Source: Proteobacteria bacterium UBA6492
Lineage (GTDB): Bacteria > Pseudomonadota > Gammaproteobacteria > UBA6429 > Thiohalophilaceae
NCBI GenBank assembly: GCA_002436485.1
Contig: DJMK01000146.1
Coordinates: forward strand, 1-5,041
DNA: 5,041 bases
Reading direction: 5' to 3'
The stretch's first letter is position 1, and each line of letters starts with the position of its first letter. Under the pieces are notes generated by a model that saw only the letters and a program-made list of their open reading frames with translations, ran no database searches and was not told where the DNA came from. Both the position numbers and the translations under genes were made by a program. Positions 1 to 4,937 of this stretch are shown here, piece by piece.

Positions 1-628
1 GAGCATCTGGCCTGACTGGGAGGCGTTTGGACGCGGACAATTTGAAAAATCTAATTTTATCAAGACCTACGAGGCGCGACGAAAAAATACCACTAACCTG
101 CCAAGTCTGTTGTGGAAGCCGGTACCTTTCAACTGGATACCTCGACATTTACACCGCGCGGTGATCGCAGCAGAAGACGCGCGCTTTTATTATCACAACG
201 GCTTTGACCTGATTGCTTTCAAGGAAGCCATGGATACCAACCTGGAACTGATGGAATTCAGATACGGTGCCAGTACGATTTCACAACAGACGATCAAAAA
301 CATGTTTTTCAGCGGCTCACGCAACCCGTTACGTAAATGGCATGAGCTGATTCTGACCATCGGCATGGAAATGAATGTCGATAAGGATCGCATTCTTGCC
401 ACTTATCTAAATGTCGCGGAATTTGGTGAAGGTATTTATGGTGTAGAGGCAGCCGCGCAACGTTACTGGGGTATCTCCGTTTATATGCTCAGTGAACATC
501 AATCGGCAGAACTGGCCGCCTCACTGCCCAGTCCGCGTAAGCACAACCCGGCAACGCGCACTAAACGGTTTTTAAATCGTGTCAATAAAATTGATCGCTG
601 GATACAGGCACAAAAAATACGAGACTAA
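1..628 (+). CDS. mtgA: Monofunctional peptidoglycan glycosyltransferase (GT51), 5'-truncated by window edge
   Basis: This enzyme family polymerises lipid II into glycan strands at the outer face of the inner membrane and has no transpeptidase domain. The frame is open from position 2, giving 208 residues to the TAA at 626-628. The N-terminal membrane anchor, about 25 residues by comparison with E. coli MtgA, lies left of the window. An internal TTG at 110 is not the start, because conserved family-like sequence continues upstream of it. Visible GT51 motifs, numbered from the first complete codon: AAED with catalytic Glu58 followed by RFYYHNGFD; GASTISQQ at 89-96; RKWHE at 111-115; RILATYLNVAEFGEG at 130-144; then AAAQRYWG and a proline-containing C-terminal segment. 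The protein ends soon after the GT51 domain, as expected for the monofunctional form. It converges on the DUF6165 gene with overlapping stop codons, leaving no room for a terminator between them. Confidence 0.93.
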   Translation, partial: SIWPDWEAFGRGQFEKSNFIKTYEARRKNTTNLPSLLWKPVPFNWIPRHLHRAVIAAEDARFYYHNGFDLIAFKEAMDTNLELMEFRYGASTISQQTIKNMFFSGSRNPLRKWHELILTIGMEMNVDKDRILATYLNVAEFGEGIYGVEAAAQRYWGISVYMLSEHQSAELAASLPSPRKHNPATRTKRFLNRVNKIDRWIQAQKIRD

Positions 629-1011
629 TAATCCTCGTAGGACTTCTCTTCTATCAGCTCGGAACCAAGTTTCTCGTTAATTACGTGCTTGATACGCGCA
701 CGCTCATCATTGGAAAAATACACAGAGCGGGCAAGTTCAATGAACCCTTGATCAAAAGTTTTGCTACGTTCTTTTTCGCGAATATTATCTTCAATTTCCC
801 ATAGCTTTTCATTAATCGCCTTGAGCTGTTTTACTTCATCGCTAATATCAATTTTTGACTTGGGATGTTGTTGCCAGTGATCACGTAACAGTTTTAGTTC
901 ATTATTCACGTTTACCAGTTTATTCGCATCCTTGATGCGTTCACTCTTGATCTCGAGGATGGTTACCTTATCAAGAAATTCTCCAAACGAAACTTCTGCT
1001 TTGATTGTCAT
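625..1011 (-). CDS. DUF6165 family protein, function unknown
   Basis: A 128-residue, charged, probably cytoplasmic and largely helical protein. The pattern FGEFLDKVTILEIKSERI near the N-terminus, LWEIEDNIREKERS in the middle, and FIELARSVYFSNDERARIKHVINEKLGS...EEKSY at the end matches my memory of the DUF6165 family, which has no established function that I know of. There is no signal peptide or membrane segment. The Lys/Glu-rich heptad-like spacing over residues 20-80 suggests a helical hairpin or coiled coil (inference). The ATG at 1009-1011 is backed by a strong Shine-Dalgarno sequence lying inside the end of the HPP gene, with only 2 bp between the genes, so it is the last gene of the gor operon. 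Its TAG (625-627) overlaps the mtgA TAA on the other strand. Confidence 0.85.
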   Translation of the reverse strand: MTIKAEVSFGEFLDKVTILEIKSERIKDANKLVNVNNELKLLRDHWQQHPKSKIDISDEVKQLKAINEKLWEIEDNIREKERSKTFDQGFIELARSVYFSNDERARIKHVINEKLGSELIEEKSYEDY

Positions 1012-1013
1012 TG

Positions 1014-1991
1014 TTACTCCTGAGTTACCGTTTGCTGGTTACTGACCTTTTGCCAGCTGTTTTCATTGCGAAAAACTTCATAGCGCGCCCAGCAGGCAAA
1101 TTCCTGTCGGGTACATACGCCAGTATTTCGTCGGTCGTGGCCTGCTATTACCTTATATATGACGCGGTCCTGATTCTTATCTATAGACTCATCAACCACT
1201 TGGCGTACTGACCACTCCTTGCCATAACCACCATTACTATAACATTTACCCAGGTTGATCTGATCAATTGACATGCAATTCTCACTCGCATGCTGTCTGG
1301 CCATCAAGTAAATCTTGCTCAGGTCATCATCCGAGACGTCAATGATGAGTTCCATTTTCTCTATCGCGTAACGAATATCCTCGACCTGCACGTCAGGTTG
1401 ACGGCTCAGCGATTGTGATGGTTCTTGTTGTTGTGCACCAACCAGTTTGCTAAGACCGGCTGGATAGCGCCGCCAGGAAAAAAACGCGTTCACGATAATG
1501 GCGACCAGAAAAATAATCACCGCATTCAACATCACCGGTGTAAGCACAAATTGGTATCCGAGATCGTGTACCGCCGGCCCACTGATGACAGCCGCCAGCG
1601 CAGAAGCCCCTCCTGGTGGATGCAGACAACGCAGGTAGTGCATAGCACCAATCGCCAGGCCGACGGCCAATGCAGCGGCCAGCGTGGTATCAACAATATG
1701 ACTGGCCACCGTTACACCAATACAGGCTGAAACAAAATGCCCGCCCAATAATGCCCACGGTTGCGATAACTTGCCATGAGGAACACCAAACACCAGCACG
1801 GCAGATGCGCCCATGGATGCAACGATCAACGCGGCGCCGATCTCATTCACAAACTGGTAGCTAATATAAATGATGGCCCAGATACCAATAAAACCACCCA
1901 ATGCTGACGCGAGACGCTCACGGTGACTGATGCGCTCAACATCGACGCCGCTAATGGCAACTAACCATTTCTTTAAAGAATTAAAATTCAT
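1014..1991 (-). CDS. HPP family integral membrane protein with a C-terminal cytoplasmic-type extension
   Basis: 325 residues. The N-terminal half is a typical HPP domain: hydrophobic segments at about 29-48, 53-70, 79-100, 102-120 and 148-171, the stretch MGASAVLVFGVP at 60-71, QPWALLGGH at 77-85, and the namesake HPPGGASA at 124-131 (His124-Pro-Pro). A plant chloroplast HPP protein has been linked to nitrite transport; the substrate here is unknown. Residues 172-200 form a Gln/Ser-rich linker. About 125 further residues (201-325) do not resemble the CBS pair that often follows HPP domains. They carry Cys239, Cys250, Cys293 and Cys300 and a conserved-looking GGYGKEWSVRQVVDES...DRVIYKVIAG segment. 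The ATG at 1989-1991 lacks an evident Shine-Dalgarno but overlaps the TGA of the carbonic anhydrase gene (ATGA), pointing to translational coupling. Family assignment is firm; transport activity is inferred. Confidence 0.88.
   Translation of the reverse strand: MNFNSLKKWLVAISGVDVERISHRERLASALGGFIGIWAIIYISYQFVNEIGAALIVASMGASAVLVFGVPHGKLSQPWALLGGHFVSACIGVTVASHIVDTTLAAALAVGLAIGAMHYLRCLHPPGGASALAAVISGPAVHDLGYQFVLTPVMLNAVIIFLVAIIVNAFFSWRRYPAGLSKLVGAQQQEPSQSLSRQPDVQVEDIRYAIEKMELIIDVSDDDLSKIYLMARQHASENCMSIDQINLGKCYSNGGYGKEWSVRQVVDESIDKNQDRVIYKVIAGHDRRNTGVCTRQEFACWARYEVFRNENSWQKVSNQQTVTQE
1017..1022 (-). promoter_or_regulatory. Shine-Dalgarno for the DUF6165 gene
   Basis: On the minus strand CAGGAG precedes the ATG at 1011 by 5 nt. 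It lies within the last codons of the HPP gene, just before that gene's TAA (1014-1016). Ribosomes finishing the HPP protein would therefore stop at the initiation site, consistent with coupled translation. Confidence 0.75.
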
Positions 1992-2515
1992 TGGTCAACA
2001 TATCTGTTTTTAAGGCGTACATAATGCTGGGCTGAATAGTCAATACGCTCTATTTCTTCGGCTGTTAACTTTCTGATGCGTTTGACCGGCCGCCCTATCC
2101 AAAGGTAACCGCCCTCAATCACCTTGTTCTGTGTGACCAGGCTACCCGCACCAATGATCGTGCCTGGTTCAACAACCGTCCCATCCATGATCAACGAACC
2201 CATACCAACCAGGCAGTGATCACCAATGGTACAGGCATGTACGATCACCTGGTGGCCAATGGTGACGTCATCACCAATGATGGTTGCGAAGCCACCCGGG
2301 TTGAAGTGACTGTCATGTGAGACATGCACAGTTGAATTGTCCTGAATATTGGTTCGCTCACCGATACGAATCTTATTTACATCACCCCGAATCACGGTAC
2401 CGGGCCAGACGGAACTATCGGCACCAATTTGCACATCACCAATGACACTTGCCTGCTCATCAATATAGGCAGAGCTTTCGATAGTCGGCTCAATGTTTTC
2501 AAAATCGCGAATCAT
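1988..2515 (-). CDS. Gamma carbonic anhydrase family protein (YrdA/CaiE/PaaY-like, left-handed beta-helix)
   Basis: 175 residues, close to the 184 of E. coli YrdA. Hexapeptide repeats of the left-handed beta-helix run from about residue 16 to 135 (SVIGDVQIGADSSVW, IGDDVTIGHQVIVHACTIGDHCLVG, IIGAGSLVTQNK). A C-terminal helix follows, with the WIGRPVKRIRKLTAEE...YVRLKNRYVDQ signature. Residues equivalent to the Cam-type active site are present: Arg43 and Asp45 (RGD), Gln58 and Asp59 (NIQD), and metal ligands His64, His88 and His93. Zn or Fe binding with trimer assembly is expected from the family. Many YrdA-like members have weak or unproven CO2 hydratase activity, so the catalytic role is inference. 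It lies 39 bp downstream of gor and overlaps the HPP gene by 4 bp. No clear Shine-Dalgarno precedes the ATG at 2513-2515, but the N-terminus fits the family length. Confidence 0.93.
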   Translation of the reverse strand: MIRDFENIEPTIESSAYIDEQASVIGDVQIGADSSVWPGTVIRGDVNKIRIGERTNIQDNSTVHVSHDSHFNPGGFATIIGDDVTIGHQVIVHACTIGDHCLVGMGSLIMDGTVVEPGTIIGAGSLVTQNKVIEGGYLWIGRPVKRIRKLTAEEIERIDYSAQHYVRLKNRYVDQ

Positions 2516-2527
2516 GTTTTTTATTTG

Positions 2528-2550
2528 AACAATAGTTACCGATTATTGTT
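2528..2550. repeat. AT-rich inverted repeat between gor and the carbonic anhydrase gene
   Basis: AACAATA at 2528-2534 is repeated inverted as TATTGTT at 2544-2550, giving a 7-bp stem with a 9-nt loop in the 39-bp gap. In the minus-strand transcript it ends about 12 nt before the carbonic anhydrase ATG and is followed by A-rich sequence, not a U tract. It is therefore not a terminator of the operon. It could tune translation or processing of the downstream cistron, or be chance in AT-rich DNA. Confidence 0.3.
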
Positions 2551-2554
2551 TTCA

Positions 2555-3904
2555 CTAACGCATGGTCACCAGTTCTTCACTACTGGTCGGATGTATAGCA
2601 ACCGTATTATCGAAATCTTTCTTGGTAGCTCCCATCTTGATAGCCACGGCAAAACCCTGCAGCATTTCATCGGCGCCCATGCCAATGATGTGACAACCCA
2701 CCACTTTTTCATCTCCACCCACACAAACCAGTTTCATAGCTGTCTTTTGCTTGTTGCCGGCAATAGAGTTATACATCGCGGTATAACTGGTTTGGTAAAT
2801 TTTCACTGCATCCCCATGCTGTTCTCGCGCCTGCTCTTCGGTCAGGCCAATGGTGCCAATGGGTGGATGCGAAAACATAACAGTAGGAATATTGTCATAT
2901 TCAAGTTTACGTTCGGGCTGGTTGTTAAAGAGCCGATCCGATAAACGTCGCGCCGCGGCAATCGCAACCGGGGTTAACGCGGCACGCCCAGTTACATCAC
3001 CCACTGCGTAAATACCTTTTATATTGGTATTCTGAAATTCATCGGTCGGAATGAAACCCTTTTCATCAACATTTACACCGGTTACCTCAAGATTCAGATC
3101 CGCAGTGGCCGGTGCGCGCCCCACTGCCCATATAAGGCAATCGAGATCTTCGAGTACAATGCCATTGGTGCAATGCACCACCAGTTTGCCACTGTCTTTC
3201 TTGTCGACGCGTTCGACATTCACCTTGGTGATCAGGTTAATACCACTGTTACTCATTTCTTCCATCAGGGTCTCGCGTAACATGGCGTCAAAATCACCTA
3301 GCATGTGTTCGCGGCGTAACAACATCGACACGTCACTGCCCAGGCTGTTAAGCACACCAGCAAGTTCAACCGCGATATAACCGGCACCCACCACGGCCAC
3401 GCGTTGTGGTTGTTCTTTTAATTCAAAAAAACCATCCGAGGTAATACCATGCTCGGCACCTGGAATATTCGGCATGATGGGATAACCGCCCGGTGCTATG
3501 ACGATATGATCAGCTGTATAACGTTCATCATCGACTTCAATGGTGTTGGCATCGACAAAACGCGCGTAACCGTCAATGTCCTCGATATTGTTATCAAACA
3601 GGTACTGGGTGTACCAGTTATTGATGTTCGCGATGTACTGGTTGCGTGAGAGCACCAGCTTGCTCCAGTCAAACTTGTTGAGGCTCACATCAAATCCATA
3701 CGCCGGCATATCCTTGATCGCATCGGCCAGATGGGCGCCAAACCACATCACCTTCTTGGGTACACAACCCACGTTTACGCAGGTACCGCCCAGCGCCTTG
3801 TACTCGATCACCGCGGTTTTGGCGCCGTATTCCGAGGCGCGTTCTGCCGCGGACAGGCCACCACTGCCAGCGCCAATTGCAATCAAATCATAATGTTCTG
3901 CCAT
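2555..3904 (-). CDS. gor: Glutathione-disulfide reductase
   Basis: FAD flavoenzyme that reduces GSSG to GSH with NAD(P)H in the cytoplasm; the family is homodimeric. The 449 residues compare with 450 in E. coli Gor. FAD-binding GAGSGG is at 11-16. The redox-active disulfide motif GGTCVNVGCVPKK has Cys42 and Cys47, the same numbers as in E. coli. The second Rossmann motif GAGYIAVELAG (173-183) is the GxGxxA type associated with NADPH enzymes. GIYAVGDVTG is the second FAD motif. The C-terminal interface domain ends with HPTSSEELVTMR, giving catalytic His438 and Glu443. One oddity: of the two arginines that bind the NADPH 2'-phosphate in E. coli (198 and 204), the first is kept (Arg197) but the second position is Gly203. 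The ATG at 3902-3904 has a good Shine-Dalgarno. It is the first gene of a four-gene minus-strand operon. Confidence 0.97.
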   Translation of the reverse strand: MAEHYDLIAIGAGSGGLSAAERASEYGAKTAVIEYKALGGTCVNVGCVPKKVMWFGAHLADAIKDMPAYGFDVSLNKFDWSKLVLSRNQYIANINNWYTQYLFDNNIEDIDGYARFVDANTIEVDDERYTADHIVIAPGGYPIMPNIPGAEHGITSDGFFELKEQPQRVAVVGAGYIAVELAGVLNSLGSDVSMLLRREHMLGDFDAMLRETLMEEMSNSGINLITKVNVERVDKKDSGKLVVHCTNGIVLEDLDCLIWAVGRAPATADLNLEVTGVNVDEKGFIPTDEFQNTNIKGIYAVGDVTGRAALTPVAIAAARRLSDRLFNNQPERKLEYDNIPTVMFSHPPIGTIGLTEEQAREQHGDAVKIYQTSYTAMYNSIAGNKQKTAMKLVCVGGDEKVVGCHIIGMGADEMLQGFAVAIKMGATKKDFDNTVAIHPTSSEELVTMR

Positions 3905-3909
3905 TCATA

Positions 3910-3914
3910 CTCCC
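3910..3914 (-). promoter_or_regulatory. Shine-Dalgarno for gor
   Basis: GGGAG on the minus strand lies 5 nt upstream of the gor ATG and fixes that start, which also matches the family N-terminus exactly. Confidence 0.75.
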
Positions 3915-3936
3915 GTATCACAATATCAACATGAAT

Positions 3937-3950
3937 CGTGTGAAAACACG
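3937..3950. repeat. Perfect inverted repeat at the expected gor transcription start
   Basis: CGTGT at 3937-3941 and ACACG at 3946-3950 flank GAAA. With the predicted -10 box at 3952-3957, transcription of gor would start near 3945, inside this repeat. It could be an operator, or a small hairpin at the mRNA 5' end. A 5-bp arm is short, so chance is possible. Confidence 0.35.
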
Positions 3951-3951
3951 C

Positions 3952-3960
3952 ATTGTAGCA
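3952..3960 (-). promoter_or_regulatory. Predicted extended -10 promoter for the gor operon
   Basis: The minus strand reads TGCTACAAT: a TGn extension followed by TACAAT, which matches the sigma-70 -10 consensus at 5 of 6 positions. No good -35 hexamer lies 16-18 bp upstream, which is typical of extended -10 promoters. The predicted leader is about 40 nt long. A nearby ATCA-T-TGAT near-palindrome at 3967-3975 sits just upstream of the -10 and could bind a regulator, but I cannot name one. Confidence 0.5.
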
Positions 3961-4025
3961 AAAGTTATCATTGATTTATTGCAGACAGCTCAAGGCATAG
4001 CCGCATTCAAGTAACCCCTGTCTTG

Positions 4026-4066
4026 CTCAGAGTTTATCGCCAGCGCATCACTGGCCTGAGACCAGT
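4026..4066. repeat. Nested inverted repeats in the divergent intergenic region
   Basis: GCCAG (4039-4043) pairs with CTGGC (4051-4055), and just outside it CTCAG (4026-4030) pairs with CTGAG (4056-4060) with an 8-nt bulge on the left. A competing stem pairs ACTGG (4050-4054) with CCAGT (4062-4066). The cluster lies between the divergent promoters of gor and the small gene, upstream of both predicted starts. It therefore suits a protein-binding site better than an mRNA leader. No known operator is recognised. Confidence 0.35.
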
Positions 4067-4074
4067 AACAGTTG

Positions 4075-4080
4075 TAGAAT
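4075..4080 (+). promoter_or_regulatory. Candidate -10 box for the small plus-strand gene
   Basis: TAGAAT differs from TATAAT at one position and would start transcription near 4087, leaving about a 23-nt leader before the ATG at 4110. No convincing -35 is present at the usual spacing, so the call is tentative. Confidence 0.35.
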
Positions 4081-4109
4081 CACCCACTTATTTAAACGGG
4101 GAGAGACAC

Positions 4110-4445
4110 ATGGCTGATGAAGGTTTGCAACTAAGCAGGGAATTAATGGAAGACATGCTAGAAACGGTTAATAAGCATGATCCGGAAGGCGCCAAGGACA
4201 TGATGGTCAACATTCAGTACCTGGTTGCGGTCGCCGGTTACCTGTGTGCCGATTATCCCGGTCCCGCGGCCGAGCGTGACGAACTGCTTCAGCACCTGTC
4301 TGCCTTTATGAAACACGTCTGCGATGATCGCGCCGACAAGATGCAGCAACAACAGGCTTCACAACCACAAGCCGCGCCTGATTTACCGAAAGGCAAGTCG
4401 GTTGCTACCGATGACCCGGCCGTGGGGATCTGGAAGCCGGAATAA
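4110..4445 (+). CDS. Small acidic helical protein, function unknown
   Basis: 111 residues, not recognised. The ATG at 4110 is chosen over an in-frame TTG at 4023 because GGGGAG (4098-4103) sits 6 nt upstream, and because the 29 extra residues would cover the repeat cluster and the predicted -10 box. Residues 1-75 look helical and amphipathic (ELMEDMLETVNKHDPEGAKDMMVNIQYLVAVAGYL begins around residue 11). A Gln-rich linker runs through 79-91, and the tail ends DDPAVGIWKPE. There are two cysteines (46 and 71), no signal peptide and no clear membrane span. GC is about 54% by hand count and the codons look chromosomal, unlike the AT-rich genes to its right. It is divergent from gor and its TAA (4443-4445) lies inside the GAATAAC that would be the outer box of the element at 4440-4522. 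A real gene by ribosome site and codon use; function unknown. Confidence 0.8.
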   Translation: MADEGLQLSRELMEDMLETVNKHDPEGAKDMMVNIQYLVAVAGYLCADYPGPAAERDELLQHLSAFMKHVCDDRADKMQQQQASQPQAAPDLPKGKSVATDDPAVGIWKPE

Positions 4446-4522
4446 CGTTTAAGAATAAGTGGCACTAAAAACAGCAAAGCTGTTTGAAATCTATAGTCTT
4501 AAATGATTGCTTAGCTGCCACT
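4440..4522 (-). other. Degenerate attC-like palindromic element at the junction (possible last attC of a cassette array)
   Basis: Read on the minus strand, the element follows the 117-residue gene. Candidate boxes are R'' AGCTAAG (4516-4510, containing the gene's TAA), L'' TTTAAGA (4503-4497), L' TCTTAAA (4454-4448) and R' GTTATTC (4446-4440). A central hairpin AAACAGC-TTT-GCTGTTT lies at 4485-4469. R'' and R' fit RYYYAAC and GTTRRRY poorly, and the spacers are unequal (6 versus 1 nt). A competing fold pairs AGTGGCA-g-CTAA (4522-4511) with TTAGTGCCACT (4468-4458): 11 bp with one bulged base. The two folds are mutually exclusive. The region is clearly structured; the attC reading is weak by itself and leans on the better site at 4872-4937. 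Confidence 0.35.
4467..4485 (-). terminator. Possible Rho-independent terminator of the minus-strand membrane-protein gene
   Basis: On the minus strand AAACAGC-TTT-GCTGTTT forms a 7-bp stem and runs into TTTTTAG, with a four-pair CAGC/GCTG core. It lies 25 nt past the stop of the 117-residue gene. On the plus strand the same hairpin has only TTTGAAAT after it, so it would serve the gene at 4110-4445 poorly. It may equally be the terminal stem of the attC-like element. Confidence 0.4.
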
Positions 4523-4864
4523 GTGATAGCGTACAAAATAATATTGAGCACCACCTGACTCTTTCGTCCTCTTCTCTAATTCTACTTTAAGATTTATTTT
4601 TATCGGAGTATGTGATGGTGGAGTTACGCGCACAACGCTATCATCTTCCAATCTTATGATAAATACGGAGTCGATTGCGCCGTCATTACCCTGAATTTGA
4701 TGAAAACTAATAAGTTCACCAACTACAATTTCACTTTCTATCACTTTTGAAGTATCTGACACGATCGCATATATAATCGCACCAAATAAAGCCAACAGAA
4801 ATATAATTGCAATTACTGATTCTTGTAATCGTTCCTTACAATACTGAATAGTAAGCTTGTCCAT
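4511..4864 (-). CDS. Small single-pass membrane protein, function unknown (probable cassette gene)
   Basis: 117 residues, not recognised. A hydrophobic segment at about 17-35 (VIAIIFLLALFGAIIYAIV) follows a short charged N-terminus and would anchor the protein in the inner membrane. The rest (about 46-117) alternates hydrophobic and polar residues as beta-strands would: VVGELISFHQIQ, SVFIIRLEDDSVVRVTP, IKINLKVELEKR and QYYFVRYHSGS. I infer a small OB/NfeD-like beta-barrel, but no motif proves it. The ATG at 4862-4864 has no Shine-Dalgarno and follows the R' box of the attC-like site by 7 nt, as is common in integron cassettes. GC is about 36%, well below the left-hand genes. The reading frame is intact and the composition is protein-like, so it is probably a real gene. 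Confidence 0.72.
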   Translation of the reverse strand: MDKLTIQYCKERLQESVIAIIFLLALFGAIIYAIVSDTSKVIESEIVVGELISFHQIQGNDGAIDSVFIIRLEDDSVVRVTPPSHTPIKINLKVELEKRTKESGGAQYYFVRYHSGS

Positions 4865-4871
4865 TAATATT

Positions 4872-4937
4872 ATCTAACGTGAGTATTAAATAGCACCACG
4901 GCTTTTTATCTCTGCGTTTTTAAATACCTTGTTATAT
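4872..4937 (-). other. Putative integron attC recombination site
   Basis: Read on the minus strand: R'' ATATAAC (4937-4931), spacer AAG, L'' GTATTTAAA (4927-4919), a 28-nt variable centre, L' TTTAATAC (4890-4883), spacer TCAC, R' GTTAGAT (4878-4872). R' fits GTTRRRY exactly, and R'' misses RYYYAAC by one base and pairs with R' at 6 of 7 positions. L'' and L' pair over 8 bp with one extrahelical base on the L'' side, the side expected when the cassette genes run on the minus strand. R'' contains the stop codon of the upstream gene (4934-4932), and the next ATG is 7 nt after R'. The 66-bp length is within the known attC range. A short GCA/TGC pairing (4893-4895 with 4913-4915) may add a central stem. 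Confidence 0.62.

Larger units (their letters stand above)
4446..4877 (-). mobile_element. Putative integron gene cassette (one gene plus its attC-like site)
   Basis: If the sites at 4872-4937 and 4440-4522 are attC sites, cutting each between G and TT of its R' box gives a 432-bp unit on the minus strand. It holds one gene (4864-4511) with a 13-nt leader and a palindromic site at its 3' end. That is the standard cassette layout of one promoterless gene plus one attC. GC of its gene is about 36% against about 54% in the neighbouring gene at 4110-4445. No integrase is visible. The assignment is inference from layout and the right-hand site. Confidence 0.45.

Noticed and set aside
193..402. Minus-strand open frame of 69 codons inside mtgA
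   Set aside because: It is fully antisense to the conserved GT51 core, with no ribosome site.
1005..1864. Plus-strand open frames of 64-101 codons opposite the HPP gene
   Set aside because: All are antisense to a clear membrane-protein gene, and their composition (His/Arg/Gln-rich) is typical of shadow translation.
2429..2944. A 171-codon open frame on the plus strand across the carbonic anhydrase/gor junction
   Set aside because: It lies antisense to two strongly conserved genes, spans their intergenic gap and has no ribosome site or recognisable motif. It is a by-product of the opposite-strand coding.
3051..3934. Several plus-strand open frames of 66-109 codons opposite gor
   Set aside because: They mirror gor codons, are low-complexity (Ser/Thr/Arg-rich) and have no initiation signals.
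4026..4066. Riboswitch or attenuator leader for the small gene
   Set aside because: Competing stems looked attractive, but the likely -10 box lies downstream of them, so they would probably not be transcribed. They match no riboswitch class I know.
4023..4109. Upstream in-frame TTG start that would lengthen the 4110 gene by 29 residues
   Set aside because: There is no Shine-Dalgarno before 4023, the extension crosses the inverted repeats and the candidate -10 box, and the ATG at 4110 has GGGGAG at the right distance.
4158..4477. Minus-strand open frames of 62-64 codons opposite the 4110-4445 gene
   Set aside because: One is Cys-rich purely because it reads CAG/GCA-rich DNA backwards; no start signals, and the plus-strand gene is better supported.
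4440..4522. Assigning the 4110-4445 gene itself to an integron cassette in plus orientation, since its TAA lies in a TAAC box
   Set aside because: Its GC content and codon use match the chromosomal side, it has its own promoter-like region and ribosome site, and no attC-like site precedes it.
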